A DNA stretch of 64,000 bases from Clostridium sp. (GTDB taxonomy: Bacteria > Bacillota > Clostridia > Clostridiales > Clostridiaceae). The notes beneath the pieces were generated by a model, which did no database searches, was not told the DNA's origin, and was given only the letters and a program-made list of their open reading frames with translations. Numbering within the stretch: position 1 is the stretch's first letter; every line of letters starts with the position of its first letter. Positions 17,375 to 29,309 of the stretch are shown here, piece by piece. Both the position numbers and the translations under genes were made by a program. Where the stretch lies: assembly GCA_022767515.1 (NCBI GenBank), contig JALENK010000083.1, forward strand, positions 18,604 to 82,603, in the 5' to 3' direction.

Positions 17375-20227
17375 CTACTTTTTATTATCTTCAGGTAAAT
17401 TATTAACTATTTCACTAAACTCATATTCAGGTTTTGCTTTTTTAATTTCATCTTTAAAGTAATATTCATATACATTTTTTGCAACTGGCGCAACACTTCC
17501 TCCATGTCCACCATCATAAATAACACCTGCAATAACCAATTCTGGATCATCATATGGTGCAAATCCCACATAAACAGCATAAGGTGCTCTACCGTAATTT
17601 TCTTGTTTTTCACTCTTAAAATCCGCTGTACCTGTTTTACCAGCAGTTGGAATAGGAAAATTACGGAAAGTTGCAGCTGCTGTACCTTCTGTACCCTCAT
17701 TAACCTTACTCATTCCTTTTTTTACTGCTTCAACATTATAAGGATTTAATTCTACAGAATCTAATAATTCTGGCTTAAACTCTTGTAACACTTGCCCATC
17801 TGCACTTAAAATTTTATCAACAATATGCAATTTATATCTTTTTCCATAATTAACTAGTGTAGATATATATTGTGCTAATTGAAGTGGTGTAAAATTATTA
17901 ATACCTTGACCTATGGATGCATTAACTTCATTCGCAGCAGATGTCAACTGAGTTCCCATATCATATACTACATACAGAGAAATAGCATTAGCAATCTTAA
18001 TTGCTTCATTTTCTTGATCATAATCATGGTTTTCTTTGTATTCTTGTACTCTTGACTTATATGAATCTGAATTATTCATAATATCTCTTATATCATCTAC
18101 TATTTCACTTGCAAATTGGTCACTACCACTCATTGTACTAGGTTCATCTGGATTAATAAGCTTTATTCTAGTTGCTATCTTTTCTTTTAAACTCGATTTT
18201 GCTTTTCTAAGTTCATCAGTATCATCATTTTTATTTGAATAATCAAATGGAACAAAAGTATACCCTCTAAACTCTCCTTTTTCAACACCATCACTTATCC
18301 CAAATCCTACAGTTGATACTATTTGATTCTTCATAGATTGAAAATTGTATGTCTGACCAAAATTTTCAGTAATTTCAATTCCTGTACTTGCTCTTTGCTC
18401 TGAATTAGGATCAACTCCAAGTCCAAATCTCCAAGCATACTTTGCAATTCCATTTAAGCCCTCTACTTTTGATGATGCCTGTGTATATAATCTATAAGCA
18501 CACTCATAATAAAAATAGTTACAAGATACCTCCAATGCCTTTTCGACATTTACATTTCCATGATATCCAAGACAAGTTGGTGCAAACCCTGTACCATAAA
18601 CATCCTTATGTTCATTAAATACATGCCTATCATATATGCTAGTATATGGGGTAATAGCATTTGACTCAAGTGCTGCTATTGATGTCATAGGCTTAAAAGT
18701 AGAACCTGGTGGAACTAAACCTTGAGTTGCATAATCATAAAATGGTTTTGGATATAAATCATACATATCTTGCCTATTTCCATTAGAATCCTTTGGAAAT
18801 AAATTATCTACAGTAGTTATACCTGACAATCCTTTTTTTGCAATAAATTCATTTCCAAACTTCTCTAAATCTGGACTAAAATATTTTTTCTTCTCTTCAT
18901 CACTTAATTTTCCTGCTATAGCAAAATCATTAGGATTATAATTAGGCAAAGAAGCTAACGCTAATACTCTTCCTGTTTTTGCTTCAACGACAACTGCAGC
19001 TCCACGATTTGCAGTTGTATATTGAGTATTTTTTTGTAAATCATCCATTACTGCTTGAAGACTTTTTTCTGTTATATACTGAATATTTTTATCTATTGTT
19101 AATTGAACACTGCTTCCAGGATAAGATTCTAACTTAAATAACTCTTCTGTTACTCTTCCCTTTGTATTAACCTTAACAGTTGTACCTCCTGTAACACCTT
19201 TTAATTGTTCTTCAAAAGATGATTCTATACCTGATATACCAATCAAGTCAGATGAAACATTATATCCCTTAAGTTCATACTTAGCCTTATTTGAACTATC
19301 GATTGGAGATAGATATCCAATAACAGAAGAAGCTAAATTATTATATGGGTAATATCTAGTAGGTTCAAGAGTTACATCTATTCCTGGTAAATCATTTAAC
19401 TTCTGTAATAAAATAAATGCTGTATCTTTATTTATATTATTTGTAATTGTAACAGATTTATACCCTTGAAAGCTCTGCATCTTCAATTCATCTAAAACTA
19501 CCATATATCTTCTTATCTGTTCATATGTATAACCCTTTTCTAATATTTTTTTATTTGCTTCTTCTCCTGATAATTTCTCATATTCCTTTATTTCATCTTC
19601 ACTTGCATCAGATGGAATAATTAAATCAATCAATTTATATTGTTCAACTAATTTATAATAAACTTCTTGAGGTGTAATCTTTAATAATTCTTTATCTACT
19701 TCAGCACTCTGTTCCTCTGTTAATTCTGTATTATTTTCATTTAAATATCCTAATTTTTTTTCAATTTCTTCATTAAATCCTCTATCTTTTTTAAACCTTA
19801 AATCTTCTGTTCTTATTAAACTTTTATCTACATTATCATAATCAATATACCATTCATTCTTATCATTAAGTTTTAACTTTAATTTATCTTGCATTTTTTC
19901 TTTATTATCATCTAAAATTTTGAATACTATATCCATAGTTTTATAAAATTCTTTTTTTGCTTCATCTGTAGTTGTGTATGTTAATGCATAGGTTTGAATA
20001 TTAGTTGCTAGTATATTTCCATTTTGATCTAATATTTCTCCTCTAGGAGCTTTTTCAGAAATAAATCTCATGGAAGTTGTATTAGCTTTTTCAGTATAAT
20101 CCTCATGCATATATAACTGAATATATACAAGCTTCATAGTGATAATTGTAAAAATTATAGTCATTATGATTATTAATATTGTATATCTTGATATAACTTT
20201 TTTCTTTTTAGGTTTATTAATCATCAT
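17375..20227 (-). CDS. mrdA: Penicillin-binding protein 2, class B transpeptidase of elongation
   Basis: The protein of about 950 residues has one N-terminal membrane anchor (YTILIIIMTIIFTIITMKLVYIQ), a dimerisation/pedestal domain with APRGEILDQNGNILATN, and a C-terminal transpeptidase. The three active-site motifs are visible: PPGSTFKPM (Ser-x-x-Lys), SCNYFYY (SxN) and AGKTGTAD (KTG). It is long for a PBP2 because of extra Lys/Glu-rich segments before the transpeptidase and between its motifs. It crosslinks lateral wall peptidoglycan with RodA and MreBCD. The ATG at 20227 overlaps the mreD stop by 4 bases (ATGA), which I prefer to the upstream ATG at 20245. Confidence 0.92.
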   Translation of the reverse strand: MMINKPKKKKVISRYTILIIIMTIIFTIITMKLVYIQLYMHEDYTEKANTTSMRFISEKAPRGEILDQNGNILATNIQTYALTYTTTDEAKKEFYKTMDIVFKILDDNKEKMQDKLKLKLNDKNEWYIDYDNVDKSLIRTEDLRFKKDRGFNEEIEKKLGYLNENNTELTEEQSAEVDKELLKITPQEVYYKLVEQYKLIDLIIPSDASEDEIKEYEKLSGEEANKKILEKGYTYEQIRRYMVVLDELKMQSFQGYKSVTITNNINKDTAFILLQKLNDLPGIDVTLEPTRYYPYNNLASSVIGYLSPIDSSNKAKYELKGYNVSSDLIGISGIESSFEEQLKGVTGGTTVKVNTKGRVTEELFKLESYPGSSVQLTIDKNIQYITEKSLQAVMDDLQKNTQYTTANRGAAVVVEAKTGRVLALASLPNYNPNDFAIAGKLSDEEKKKYFSPDLEKFGNEFIAKKGLSGITTVDNLFPKDSNGNRQDMYDLYPKPFYDYATQGLVPPGSTFKPMTSIAALESNAITPYTSIYDRHVFNEHKDVYGTGFAPTCLGYHGNVNVEKALEVSCNYFYYECAYRLYTQASSKVEGLNGIAKYAWRFGLGVDPNSEQRASTGIEITENFGQTYNFQSMKNQIVSTVGFGISDGVEKGEFRGYTFVPFDYSNKNDDTDELRKAKSSLKEKIATRIKLINPDEPSTMSGSDQFASEIVDDIRDIMNNSDSYKSRVQEYKENHDYDQENEAIKIANAISLYVVYDMGTQLTSAANEVNASIGQGINNFTPLQLAQYISTLVNYGKRYKLHIVDKILSADGQVLQEFKPELLDSVELNPYNVEAVKKGMSKVNEGTEGTAAATFRNFPIPTAGKTGTADFKSEKQENYGRAPYAVYVGFAPYDDPELVIAGVIYDGGHGGSVAPVAKNVYEYYFKDEIKKAKPEYEFSEIVNNLPEDNKK

Positions 20228-20721
20228 CTTGACCTGTCCCTCCATGTAAATTCTTTTTTATTTTTACCCCATACTTTATACATAAATCTATAGGTGAAAA
20301 ACATTATTACTGAATTATAAATAGCAATATATATTCCATTAATCAACTCTATATTGTACTTTAATACCAACATAAAAAAGTACATAACTGTATTTTTTAC
20401 TATAGTTGAAGCTATGATTGTTATAATTGGAATTAATTTTTTCTCCTTCCATATATCTTCTCCAACTCTTCCTACAATGTAACAAATAAGCATATTTATA
20501 AGTGCATTTAGTCCAAAACATCTAACGAAAAATATATCTTGCAAGATTCCAGTTAAGACTCCAATAAATACTCCTTCTTGTTTACCATTAATTATTGAAT
20601 ATCCTATTGCGAATACAAAAAGTAAACTAGGATATATTCCATATATCGAAATAAATGGCATAAATGAATTATCTAAAATTAATAATACAATCGATATTAT
20701 TATTACTATCCACCTTTTCAT
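20224..20721 (-). CDS. mreD: MreD, rod-shape membrane protein
   Basis: The 165-residue protein is very hydrophobic, with about five membrane segments (for example WIVIIISIVLLILDNSFMPF and GVFIGVLTGILQDIFF, the latter containing the family-typical GLxxD pattern). MreD links MreC and the elongasome in the membrane. It is recognised by size, topology and its place between mreC (11 bases upstream) and mrdA (4-base overlap). Confidence 0.9.
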   Translation of the reverse strand: MKRWIVIIISIVLLILDNSFMPFISIYGIYPSLLFVFAIGYSIINGKQEGVFIGVLTGILQDIFFVRCFGLNALINMLICYIVGRVGEDIWKEKKLIPIITIIASTIVKNTVMYFFMLVLKYNIELINGIYIAIYNSVIMFFTYRFMYKVWGKNKKEFTWRDRSR

Positions 20722-20732
20722 TTTTTTACCTC

Positions 20733-21575
20733 TTATTTATATTCTATTACTCTCTTATCCTTAGGAACTACAACTACTAACTCTTCAAGTTTGTTAAAAT
20801 CAACATATGGCTTTACAATTGCACTTTTCATTACTTTTACCTTATCCTCTTCGACAGATATAACTTCTCCAATTCTTATCTCTTTAGGATATACAAGCCC
20901 TAATCCAGAAGTTAATATAACATCTCCTTCTTTTATTTTAGAATCCATAGGTAAATATAAAATTTTAGTCAAGTTTTCATTTTTACTATTCTTATATCCT
21001 TCAAGCATTCCTGTATTTTCCCTAGTGCTATCTACCATAACACTTACTTTTATATTTTCATCAATTATACAATCAACTATTGCCCAATTGCTTGATACCT
21101 CAGCTATTTGTCCAACTAACCCTTTAGAGGCTATTACTATCATTCCCTTTTCAATTCCGTCATTTAAACCTCTATCAATAATGTATCCATTTGTCATATT
21201 GCTAGATTTACCAATAATATTAGTAGCAACATAATCATAGTTTGTTCTTTCGTCTTCAAAATCTAAAAGTGCTCTTAACCTTTCATTTTCAGCCTCTAAA
21301 TCTGAATTTTTAGCTATCTCATCCTTTAATTTTTCATTTTCTGCTTTAAGCTCTTTATTTTCCGCTTTTACATCTGAAAAGTTCAAAAAGAAATCAACAA
21401 AATCTTTAGTTGCTTGATTTATATTGTATGTTATCTTTTGTATTGGACTCAAAGCCTCTCCTGCACTACCTTCAAGCCCATCTACCTCTTTACTAGCTGT
21501 ATATATAATCAATCCTAAAAATGCAACTGACAGTACCAAAATAGTTACTGCCAGTTTATTCTTAAAAAATTTCAT
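20733..21575 (-). CDS. mreC: MreC, rod-shape-determining protein
   Basis: The 280-residue protein has an N-terminal membrane anchor (LAVTILVLSVAFLGLIIYTA), a coiled coil at about residues 68-105 (repeated AENKELKAENEKLKDEI and DLEAENERLRALL) and an extracellular beta-barrel pair with NGYIIDRGLNDGIEKGMIVIASKGLVGQI and ILTSGLGLVYPKEIRIGEV. It forms the outer scaffold that activates PBP2/RodA. It lies 2 bases after mreB and before mreD, in the standard order. Confidence 0.94.
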   Translation of the reverse strand: MKFFKNKLAVTILVLSVAFLGLIIYTASKEVDGLEGSAGEALSPIQKITYNINQATKDFVDFFLNFSDVKAENKELKAENEKLKDEIAKNSDLEAENERLRALLDFEDERTNYDYVATNIIGKSSNMTNGYIIDRGLNDGIEKGMIVIASKGLVGQIAEVSSNWAIVDCIIDENIKVSVMVDSTRENTGMLEGYKNSKNENLTKILYLPMDSKIKEGDVILTSGLGLVYPKEIRIGEVISVEEDKVKVMKSAIVKPYVDFNKLEELVVVVPKDKRVIEYK

Positions 21576-21577
21576 TA

Positions 21578-23184
<1,607 letters not shown>

Positions 23185-23282
23185 TCTATCACTTCCTAAA
23201 CTCTTATATAGTATAACCCACTATATAAATTCCATACCTAATATAGTTTATCATTTAATAATATTATTAACAAGTAGGTTTA

Positions 23283-23918
23283 TTAATTATAATTTTTTCT
23301 TAATAAAGTATATAACTGTATTAAATCCTTTTCAACTTCACTTTTTGTATATTCTTCTGGCAAACTATTTATTAGCATAATTATTTCTTTTTCTGAAGTA
23401 GTTAAATGCTCATCTTTTATATTTTCTTGAATCCATTTTTTTAGTCCACTAGTATTAATACTCTTAATCTTTTTATCCATAGTTTTTTCTGCTACCTGCA
23501 TATAAGCTTTAACTGCATTATAAATATCAGTATTTCCTATTTTTAACTCAATTATTATATTGTTAACTTTCTTATCATTTAGCTCCTTTTGAATATTATC
23601 TATCTGTTCCTTTTCATAAATTCCAATTAAAATCTTATTAATCTTGTTTTCTTCAAGTATAAATTTTGTATATCCTTCACTTAGCTCAGTATAATATTTA
23701 CTCGCATTTTCCCTTTTTTCAAATACCCCACATTGAATAGCATACAATCGGTTATCATTTATTTGAATTTTATCATTTTTTTCATTTGATACATTAAATA
23801 ACAAATCAAAAATAAATGAACCAAATACAATGCTTAATCCCATAATAACAACTATACTCAATAACATTTTACTTTTTTTAGGCTTATAATTATATCTAGT
23901 ATATCTCATATTATCCAT
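23283..23918 (-). CDS. SPOR-like domain membrane protein
   Basis: The 211-residue protein has a basic cytoplasmic N-terminus, one membrane segment (about 18-40, MLLSIVVIMGLSIVFGSFIFDLLF) and an external domain. Residues 57-125 resemble a SPOR domain (RLYAIQCGVFEKRENASKYYTEL ... KILIGIYEKEQI), which binds denuded glycan strands at division septa. The remaining C-terminal helical part is unassigned. It lies upstream of maf on the same strand, after the terminator of the transglutaminase gene, and may be transcribed into the elongation operon. The SPOR call rests on pattern recognition. Confidence 0.65.
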   Translation of the reverse strand: MDNMRYTRYNYKPKKSKMLLSIVVIMGLSIVFGSFIFDLLFNVSNEKNDKIQINDNRLYAIQCGVFEKRENASKYYTELSEGYTKFILEENKINKILIGIYEKEQIDNIQKELNDKKVNNIIIELKIGNTDIYNAVKAYMQVAEKTMDKKIKSINTSGLKKWIQENIKDEHLTTSEKEIIMLINSLPEEYTKSEVEKDLIQLYTLLRKNYN

Positions 23919-23963
23919 CTTCCTAAATATTTTTATATAATATTATATATTATGTACATAAAA

Positions 23964-23990
23964 AAAATGCCAAGTTAAACTCGGCATTTT
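23964..23990 (-). terminator. Terminator of the moxR-transglutaminase operon
   Basis: AAAATGCCGAGTT pairs with AACTTGGCATTTT around a short TA loop and is followed by an unbroken T run on minus. It overlaps the stop codon of the transglutaminase gene. Confidence 0.85.
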
Positions 23991-26900
23991 ATCCTAAATT
24001 CTTAATATACTTATAATATAATTTTTGTTTTATACTTAAACTTTGATAAACCTTTTCTTGAAAATCTTTTACAAACCTTTTTACAATAAAATATTCCTCT
24101 TTCTCAATAATATTATCACTGTAATTAGCCTTTAATATAATTTCAATCACTTCAGAAAATTTTTCTCTATCAACAAAATTACATTCCTTAGAAATCTTGT
24201 TTGCATATTCCTTATATGGAATATTATCTCGCTCACTAAGCTTCAAATATTTAAATATGTCCATAAGATATTTATACATAATATTGACGCCTTTATTTCT
24301 GTTCTTACAATGAAATCCAAATTTTATTCTTGTTAAATTCATATATCTTTTATTTATAACTATCTCTAAGCTTAGTAATATTATAAATAAACAATTTAAC
24401 ATATTAAATATACTGTTAGATTTATTAATTACACCATACTCACCATTTGAGTTTATATCAGAATTATCTTGACTATTATTGTTAAGTTGTTTTTCTTCCT
24501 CAACATTATCATCTTGTTTTTCCACACTTGATGATGATTCTTCACTGTTATCTTTCACTTCTTCATCTATTGTTTTTTCTTCATCAACAGTTTCTTCTCT
24601 AAACGGTGTTACATCATATGGTTGCCAAGAAACTCCATCAAATACCTCAATCCATGCATGAGCACTAGAATCTAACACATCTATAACACAAACCTTTTTA
24701 TCACCAAAAAATTCCTTAGACCTATCATCTACTACCATATTTTTAGATGATGTATAAAGATTGTGGGTATCTACACAATAACCTTCTACATATCTTGTTG
24801 GTATTCCAATTGACCTAAGTATAACCGTTGCTGCTGTTGCATAATGTGAACAATATCCTTTCTTATTCTCAAATAAAAAATATTCAACAAAATCTTTATC
24901 TTTAGGTGTCTTCCCTGGTTTTAGTGTATACTCAGTATTTTCCCTTAAATATTTTTTAACTTCTGCAACTGCAAATTCTATATCTATCTTGAGTATATCA
25001 TTATCAAATTTTTTAATATTTTGCTTTATACTATTATAAATCTTCTCAGGCAATCTAGTATATATATTATTAACATATTTATTATATTCTTCTAACCTAT
25101 TTAAAAGTTTAGAATCACTATTATTTATACCATCCCAATATTCATTACTTCGATTTTCTATGAGATAATTCACACTATATTTTTCATTTCCACTTTTAGG
25201 AATTATATATAAATCTTTTTCATTAATAAAATTTTCCTCTTGGTCTAATTGCGTATTATATGGCAAATATGCATAATCCGAATTAGCATTGATATTAACT
25301 ATTCCTACTTTAGAATAACCAAATGAAACATTCTCATACTTAATATCATTAGCTAAATTCTGATAATTATAATCACTATCTAAATTTTCATTATATTCCT
25401 CATTTGATACCTCTTCAAATGCATTTCCAACATAATTAGCACCAACATAACCTTTTAAGTAAATATTGTATTGTTTAGTTTCATAAAAAATTTTCTCTGC
25501 TACATCCTGTTCAACATATAATTTTAACGCCACTTCATTATTATATTTTATCTCATTTACATCTCCAAGCTTTCCTCCACTAACTCCACCTTTTACGGTT
25601 CCAGTTACTACCTTATCAATATAATTATTAATTTCATAAGTATTAAATGCTTGGTTTATTTCTTCTCTAAGTTCAGGAATGAAAACAGAATTATCATATA
25701 CATCTTCAGTAAATGTAAGCATTATACTTGCAAAAAACACCACCATTATTCCAGACATTATCTGAGCTGACTTTTGAGTAGTATTAATTCTATAATTATC
25801 CTTTACATTATTAAATTCTGCTTCATATCCATTATTATTTACCTGAATAGTAATAAGGGATAACCAAGCTAAAATAATTAATATAAATAATATAATAGGT
25901 GGTATAATTCCTGGAAACAATCCAGTTTCTATAATAATAAAGGTTATCATAAATACAATATAAAAATTACTTTTATAGATTGTTGCATAAGCTAATAAAC
26001 CGATTAATAAAAACATTATTAACATTATAGTAAATAAAATATCGGCCCCTGCTATATCTTGACTAATATCTTTAATTGCATAAGCATTTTCTGTAATCTT
26101 TTGTACTATAGAATTAAATATATAAGGTATAGTATCTTTTAATATATCCCAATACAGCAAACTTATAGTTATATAAATTCCAACTATGATTTTTATTGAA
26201 TACTTTAAATATTTTTTATATAAAAATATAGTTGTAAATAATGCTGAAAAAATTATTCCAGCTACATATAGCTCAAATCCCTGTTCAACTTCATAAAAAT
26301 GAATAACTGTTCCAATAGTCCCTATAACAATAGACAATAGAGTTAATATATTATAAATAATATTTCTTGTCTTTATTTTTTCATCTCTATCTTGAAATGA
26401 TATATCCTCTAAAAGTGTACACTTATCGTCATTTACCTTTTTAGAATGTATCACTATAAATTCACTTGTAGAATTTAATTTAACATCTTCATCATTACCA
26501 GTAATGTAAAATACCTTTTTTATCTGCTCTGCCTTTATAAATCCAAGTACCCTATCAGAATAATTAATTAATGAATTATTTAAAATATGACCGATAACTG
26601 CGTCTCTTTGTTCCTCATTCATAACTATCTCTTTATTAAATTTACAACTTTCACTATCATACCAAGCAATATAGTGACAAATATTATTTTCAATAAGTGC
26701 AGTTGAAATTGAAAATACATCCCTTATCTGTGAATTTATACAATCACTATTATATGTTTCTAGTAAAATTAACTTTTCTGCATCAATAGTCATGGCAAAA
26801 TCCTTTACCATAAGCTTATCGTACTTTGTACTTAACTTCCAATGTACCCTATTTAAGCTATCACCTTCCCTATATTCCCTAATATCAAATATTTCTGAAT

Positions 26901-27477
26901 AATCATCACTATCTTCACTTTTTAAATATGAATCTAGATTTTTTTTATCAGTATTAAAAGTATTTATTATATCTTTATTAGGCTCTTTAATTTTAGGATA
27001 TACTAATACAGTTATTTTTTTATTAATTAATTTCTTAAACTTAAATATCTTTAAATAATCATATATTTTAATAAATTCTAATTCTATAAGTAGTTTTCCA
27101 CAATTAGGAACTAATATCTTACCCTGTAGCCTTTCATTATTCTTAGCATCTACACAGACATTAAGGATTTTACTAGATTTTATACCTTCTAAATCACTAC
27201 TATACGAAAGAACTATATCTGAACTACTTACAGGAAGTAATCCTGAATTTATATAATCTATTGTAAATTCTATTTCATCGCCCTCTACATAAATATCAGA
27301 ATCAGTTTTAATATCTACTTGAACCTTTTTATTAATATATAACAACATTATGATAAAAATTATTGGAATTGTAATACAAACCAAAAATAATACAACCGGA
27401 AAATACCTATCATAAAACATATTAAATGCAAATAGTATCAGTATTACTAATATATACTTTATTTTATTCAATATCAT
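23989..27477 (-). CDS. DUF58 and transglutaminase-like fusion membrane protein
   Basis: This 1162-residue protein joins two proteins usually encoded separately beside MoxR. Residues 1-55 hold two membrane helices. Residues about 60-330 are a DUF58 region with YREGDSLNRVHWKLSTK. A membrane block (about 365-560) and an extracellular stretch follow. A transglutaminase-like core has the catalytic triad in GYCSHYATAATV (Cys near 875), SAHAWIEVFDG (His near 939) and YDVTPF (Asp near 955). An acidic Ser/Glu-rich linker, another membrane segment and a cytoplasmic tail end the protein. The order DUF58-TM-transglutaminase resembles TgpA-type systems tied to the cell surface. It overlaps moxR by 4 bases (ATGA). 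Substrate unknown. Confidence 0.85.
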   Translation of the reverse strand: MILNKIKYILVILILFAFNMFYDRYFPVVLFLVCITIPIIFIIMLLYINKKVQVDIKTDSDIYVEGDEIEFTIDYINSGLLPVSSSDIVLSYSSDLEGIKSSKILNVCVDAKNNERLQGKILVPNCGKLLIELEFIKIYDYLKIFKFKKLINKKITVLVYPKIKEPNKDIINTFNTDKKNLDSYLKSEDSDDYSEIFDIREYREGDSLNRVHWKLSTKYDKLMVKDFAMTIDAEKLILLETYNSDCINSQIRDVFSISTALIENNICHYIAWYDSESCKFNKEIVMNEEQRDAVIGHILNNSLINYSDRVLGFIKAEQIKKVFYITGNDEDVKLNSTSEFIVIHSKKVNDDKCTLLEDISFQDRDEKIKTRNIIYNILTLLSIVIGTIGTVIHFYEVEQGFELYVAGIIFSALFTTIFLYKKYLKYSIKIIVGIYITISLLYWDILKDTIPYIFNSIVQKITENAYAIKDISQDIAGADILFTIMLIMFLLIGLLAYATIYKSNFYIVFMITFIIIETGLFPGIIPPIILFILIILAWLSLITIQVNNNGYEAEFNNVKDNYRINTTQKSAQIMSGIMVVFFASIMLTFTEDVYDNSVFIPELREEINQAFNTYEINNYIDKVVTGTVKGGVSGGKLGDVNEIKYNNEVALKLYVEQDVAEKIFYETKQYNIYLKGYVGANYVGNAFEEVSNEEYNENLDSDYNYQNLANDIKYENVSFGYSKVGIVNINANSDYAYLPYNTQLDQEENFINEKDLYIIPKSGNEKYSVNYLIENRSNEYWDGINNSDSKLLNRLEEYNKYVNNIYTRLPEKIYNSIKQNIKKFDNDILKIDIEFAVAEVKKYLRENTEYTLKPGKTPKDKDFVEYFLFENKKGYCSHYATAATVILRSIGIPTRYVEGYCVDTHNLYTSSKNMVVDDRSKEFFGDKKVCVIDVLDSSAHAWIEVFDGVSWQPYDVTPFREETVDEEKTIDEEVKDNSEESSSSVEKQDDNVEEEKQLNNNSQDNSDINSNGEYGVINKSNSIFNMLNCLFIILLSLEIVINKRYMNLTRIKFGFHCKNRNKGVNIMYKYLMDIFKYLKLSERDNIPYKEYANKISKECNFVDREKFSEVIEIILKANYSDNIIEKEEYFIVKRFVKDFQEKVYQSLSIKQKLYYKYIKNLG

Positions 27478-28421
27478 CTTTTTTCACCAATTATCTTAGG
27501 TAATTTTACTGTTGTAATAATATTATCTATAACCTTCTCTACTGTTATATCATTATTTTGAAGCCTTTGATTTAGTATAATTCTATGTTGTACTACATCT
27601 TTAAAAACTTCCATTATATCCTCAGGAATAACATACATTCTTCCATTAAAATAAGCATTAGCCTTCGACATATTAACTAAAGCTAAAGTTCCTCTTGGAC
27701 TAACCCCCAATTGTATTAATGGATTTTCTCTAGTTGCCAATACTAACCTAGCTATGTATTCATAAGAAATATCATTAATATAAACTTTTTCTACACTATT
27801 TTGAATTTTAACTATTTCTTTAAAATCTACCACCTTCTCAATTTCATTCAATGGCAGTTTTCCCTGTTTACTTTTTAGTATTTCTATTTCACTTTTAATA
27901 TCAGGATATCCCATAGTTATCCTAATCATAAATCTATCAAGCTGCGATTCTGGTAACATATGAGTTCCTATAGAACCAATTGGATTTTGTGTTGCTATAA
28001 CAATATATGGCTCTGGTAATTGCCTTGTTATACCATCAACTGTAATATTACCTTCCTCCATAATTTCTAAAAGTGCCGATTGTGTCTTTGATGAAGTTCT
28101 ATTAATCTCATCAGCTAAAAACAAGTTACACATAGCAACACCAGGTTTATATACAAAATCATTTACATTTTTATCAAATATAGAAAATCCTGTTATATCT
28201 GATGGTAGTACATCTGGTGTGAATTGTAATCTTTTACATTGAAGATCCATAGCTTTTGAGAACGCTAAGGCTAGTGTCGTCTTACCTACTCCTGGTATAT
28301 CTTCAATTAAAATATGGCCTCTAGCCATTATGGACAATAATACTTTTTTTAATATTTCATCTTTTCCTATAATAACTTTTTTAACTTGTAGCAATATTTG
28401 ATTCATCTTTTCCATATTCAT
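27474..28421 (-). CDS. MoxR-family AAA+ ATPase
   Basis: The 315-residue AAA+ protein has Walker A GVGKTTLALAFSKA, Walker B NLFLADEINRTSSKTQSALLEIMEE and sensor/arginine-finger region TQNPIGSIGTHMLPESQLDRFMIRI. MoxR ATPases act as chaperones that activate partner complexes, usually the DUF58 and von Willebrand or transglutaminase proteins encoded next to them. Here the partner is the fused DUF58-transglutaminase gene with which it overlaps by 4 bases, so translation is probably coupled. Confidence 0.92.
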   Translation of the reverse strand: MNMEKMNQILLQVKKVIIGKDEILKKVLLSIMARGHILIEDIPGVGKTTLALAFSKAMDLQCKRLQFTPDVLPSDITGFSIFDKNVNDFVYKPGVAMCNLFLADEINRTSSKTQSALLEIMEEGNITVDGITRQLPEPYIVIATQNPIGSIGTHMLPESQLDRFMIRITMGYPDIKSEIEILKSKQGKLPLNEIEKVVDFKEIVKIQNSVEKVYINDISYEYIARLVLATRENPLIQLGVSPRGTLALVNMSKANAYFNGRMYVIPEDIMEVFKDVVQHRIILNQRLQNNDITVEKVIDNIITTVKLPKIIGEKR

Positions 28422-28473
28422 AACCTTCCTCCATACTATCTATTATACCATATTTGTATATAAATATAGAAGT

Positions 28474-28522
28474 AAAAAAGATGACCTTATGCAACAACTA
28501 TGCACAAGGCCATACTCTTTTT
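28474..28522 (-). terminator. Terminator of the pgk-tpiA transcript
   Basis: GGCCTTGTGCA pairs with TGCATAAGGTC (11 bp, two G-U pairs), extended by flanking AAAAAG/CTTTTT, with a T run on the minus strand. It ends the glycolytic operon before moxR. Confidence 0.85.
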
Positions 28523-28532
28523 ATAAAATTTA

Positions 28533-29282
28533 TTAATAATTAACTATCTTTGAGAAGTCATCAGCAACTAAGCTAGCTCCACCAACTAAAGCACCGTCTA
28601 TATCAGACATAGCCATTTGCTCTGCAATTGTTGAAGGCTTAACTGAACCACCATATTGAATTCTTACCTTATCAGCAACTTCTTGACCAAACATTTCAGC
28701 AACAACGCTTCTTATAGCAGCTATTGTTTCATTTGCTTGTTCCTTTGTAGCAGTCTTACCAGTTCCAATAGCCCAAATTGGTTCGTAAGCTATTATAACT
28801 TTTTCTGCTTGTTCTTTTGTTATTCCATCTAAATCAGACTTTATTTGATATCCAACCTTTTGATTAGTTGTATTATTTTCTCTTTCTTGAAGAGTTTCAC
28901 CACAACATAATACTGGGATTATGTTATGAGCAAATGCAGCTTTAACTTTCTTGTTTAATGCTTCATCAGTTTCATTGAAGTATTCTCTTCTTTCACTATG
29001 ACCTAATACTACATATTCAACACCCATAGCTTCAAGCATACCTGGTGCAACTTCTCCTGTGAAAGCTCCACTTTCTTCAAAGTGCATATTTTGAGCACCT
29101 ATCTTGATATTTGTTCCTTTTGCAGCCTTTAATGCAGCATCTAAGCATACGAATGTAGGGAAGATAACTACTTCACAGTCAGCATCCTTTACTAATGGTA
29201 TTAATTCATTGATAACTTTAACAGCCTCATCTGGAGTCTTGTTCATTTTCCAGTTTCCAGCTATAACAGCTCTTCTTGTCAT
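28533..29282 (-). CDS. tpiA: Triosephosphate isomerase
   Basis: The 249-residue TIM-barrel enzyme interconverts dihydroxyacetone phosphate and glyceraldehyde 3-phosphate. Signature residues are present: N-terminal GNWKMNK (Asn and Lys), VLGHSERRE (active-site His), [16 protein letters not shown] (catalytic Glu and loop 6) and [17 protein letters not shown] (phosphate grip). It is the last gene of the cggR-gap-pgk-tpiA series, 27 bases after pgk. No gpm or eno gene follows in this window. Confidence 0.97.
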   Translation of the reverse strand: MTRRAVIAGNWKMNKTPDEAVKVINELIPLVKDADCEVVIFPTFVCLDAALKAAKGTNIKIGAQNMHFEESGAFTGEVAPGMLEAMGVEYVVLGHSERREYFNETDEALNKKVKAAFAHNIIPVLCCGETLQERENNTTNQKVGYQIKSDLDGITKEQAEKVIIAYEPIWAIGTGKTATKEQANETIAAIRSVVAEMFGQEVADKVRIQYGGSVKPSTIAEQMAMSDIDGALVGGASLVADDFSKIVNY

Positions 29283-29309
29283 TATATTTTCACCTCAAAT
29301 TAAATTTTA

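Noticed and set aside
17407..17700. 97-codon frame overlapping the end of mrdA
   Set aside because: It lies in another frame of the PBP2 transpeptidase domain, which carries the KTG motif in the true frame.
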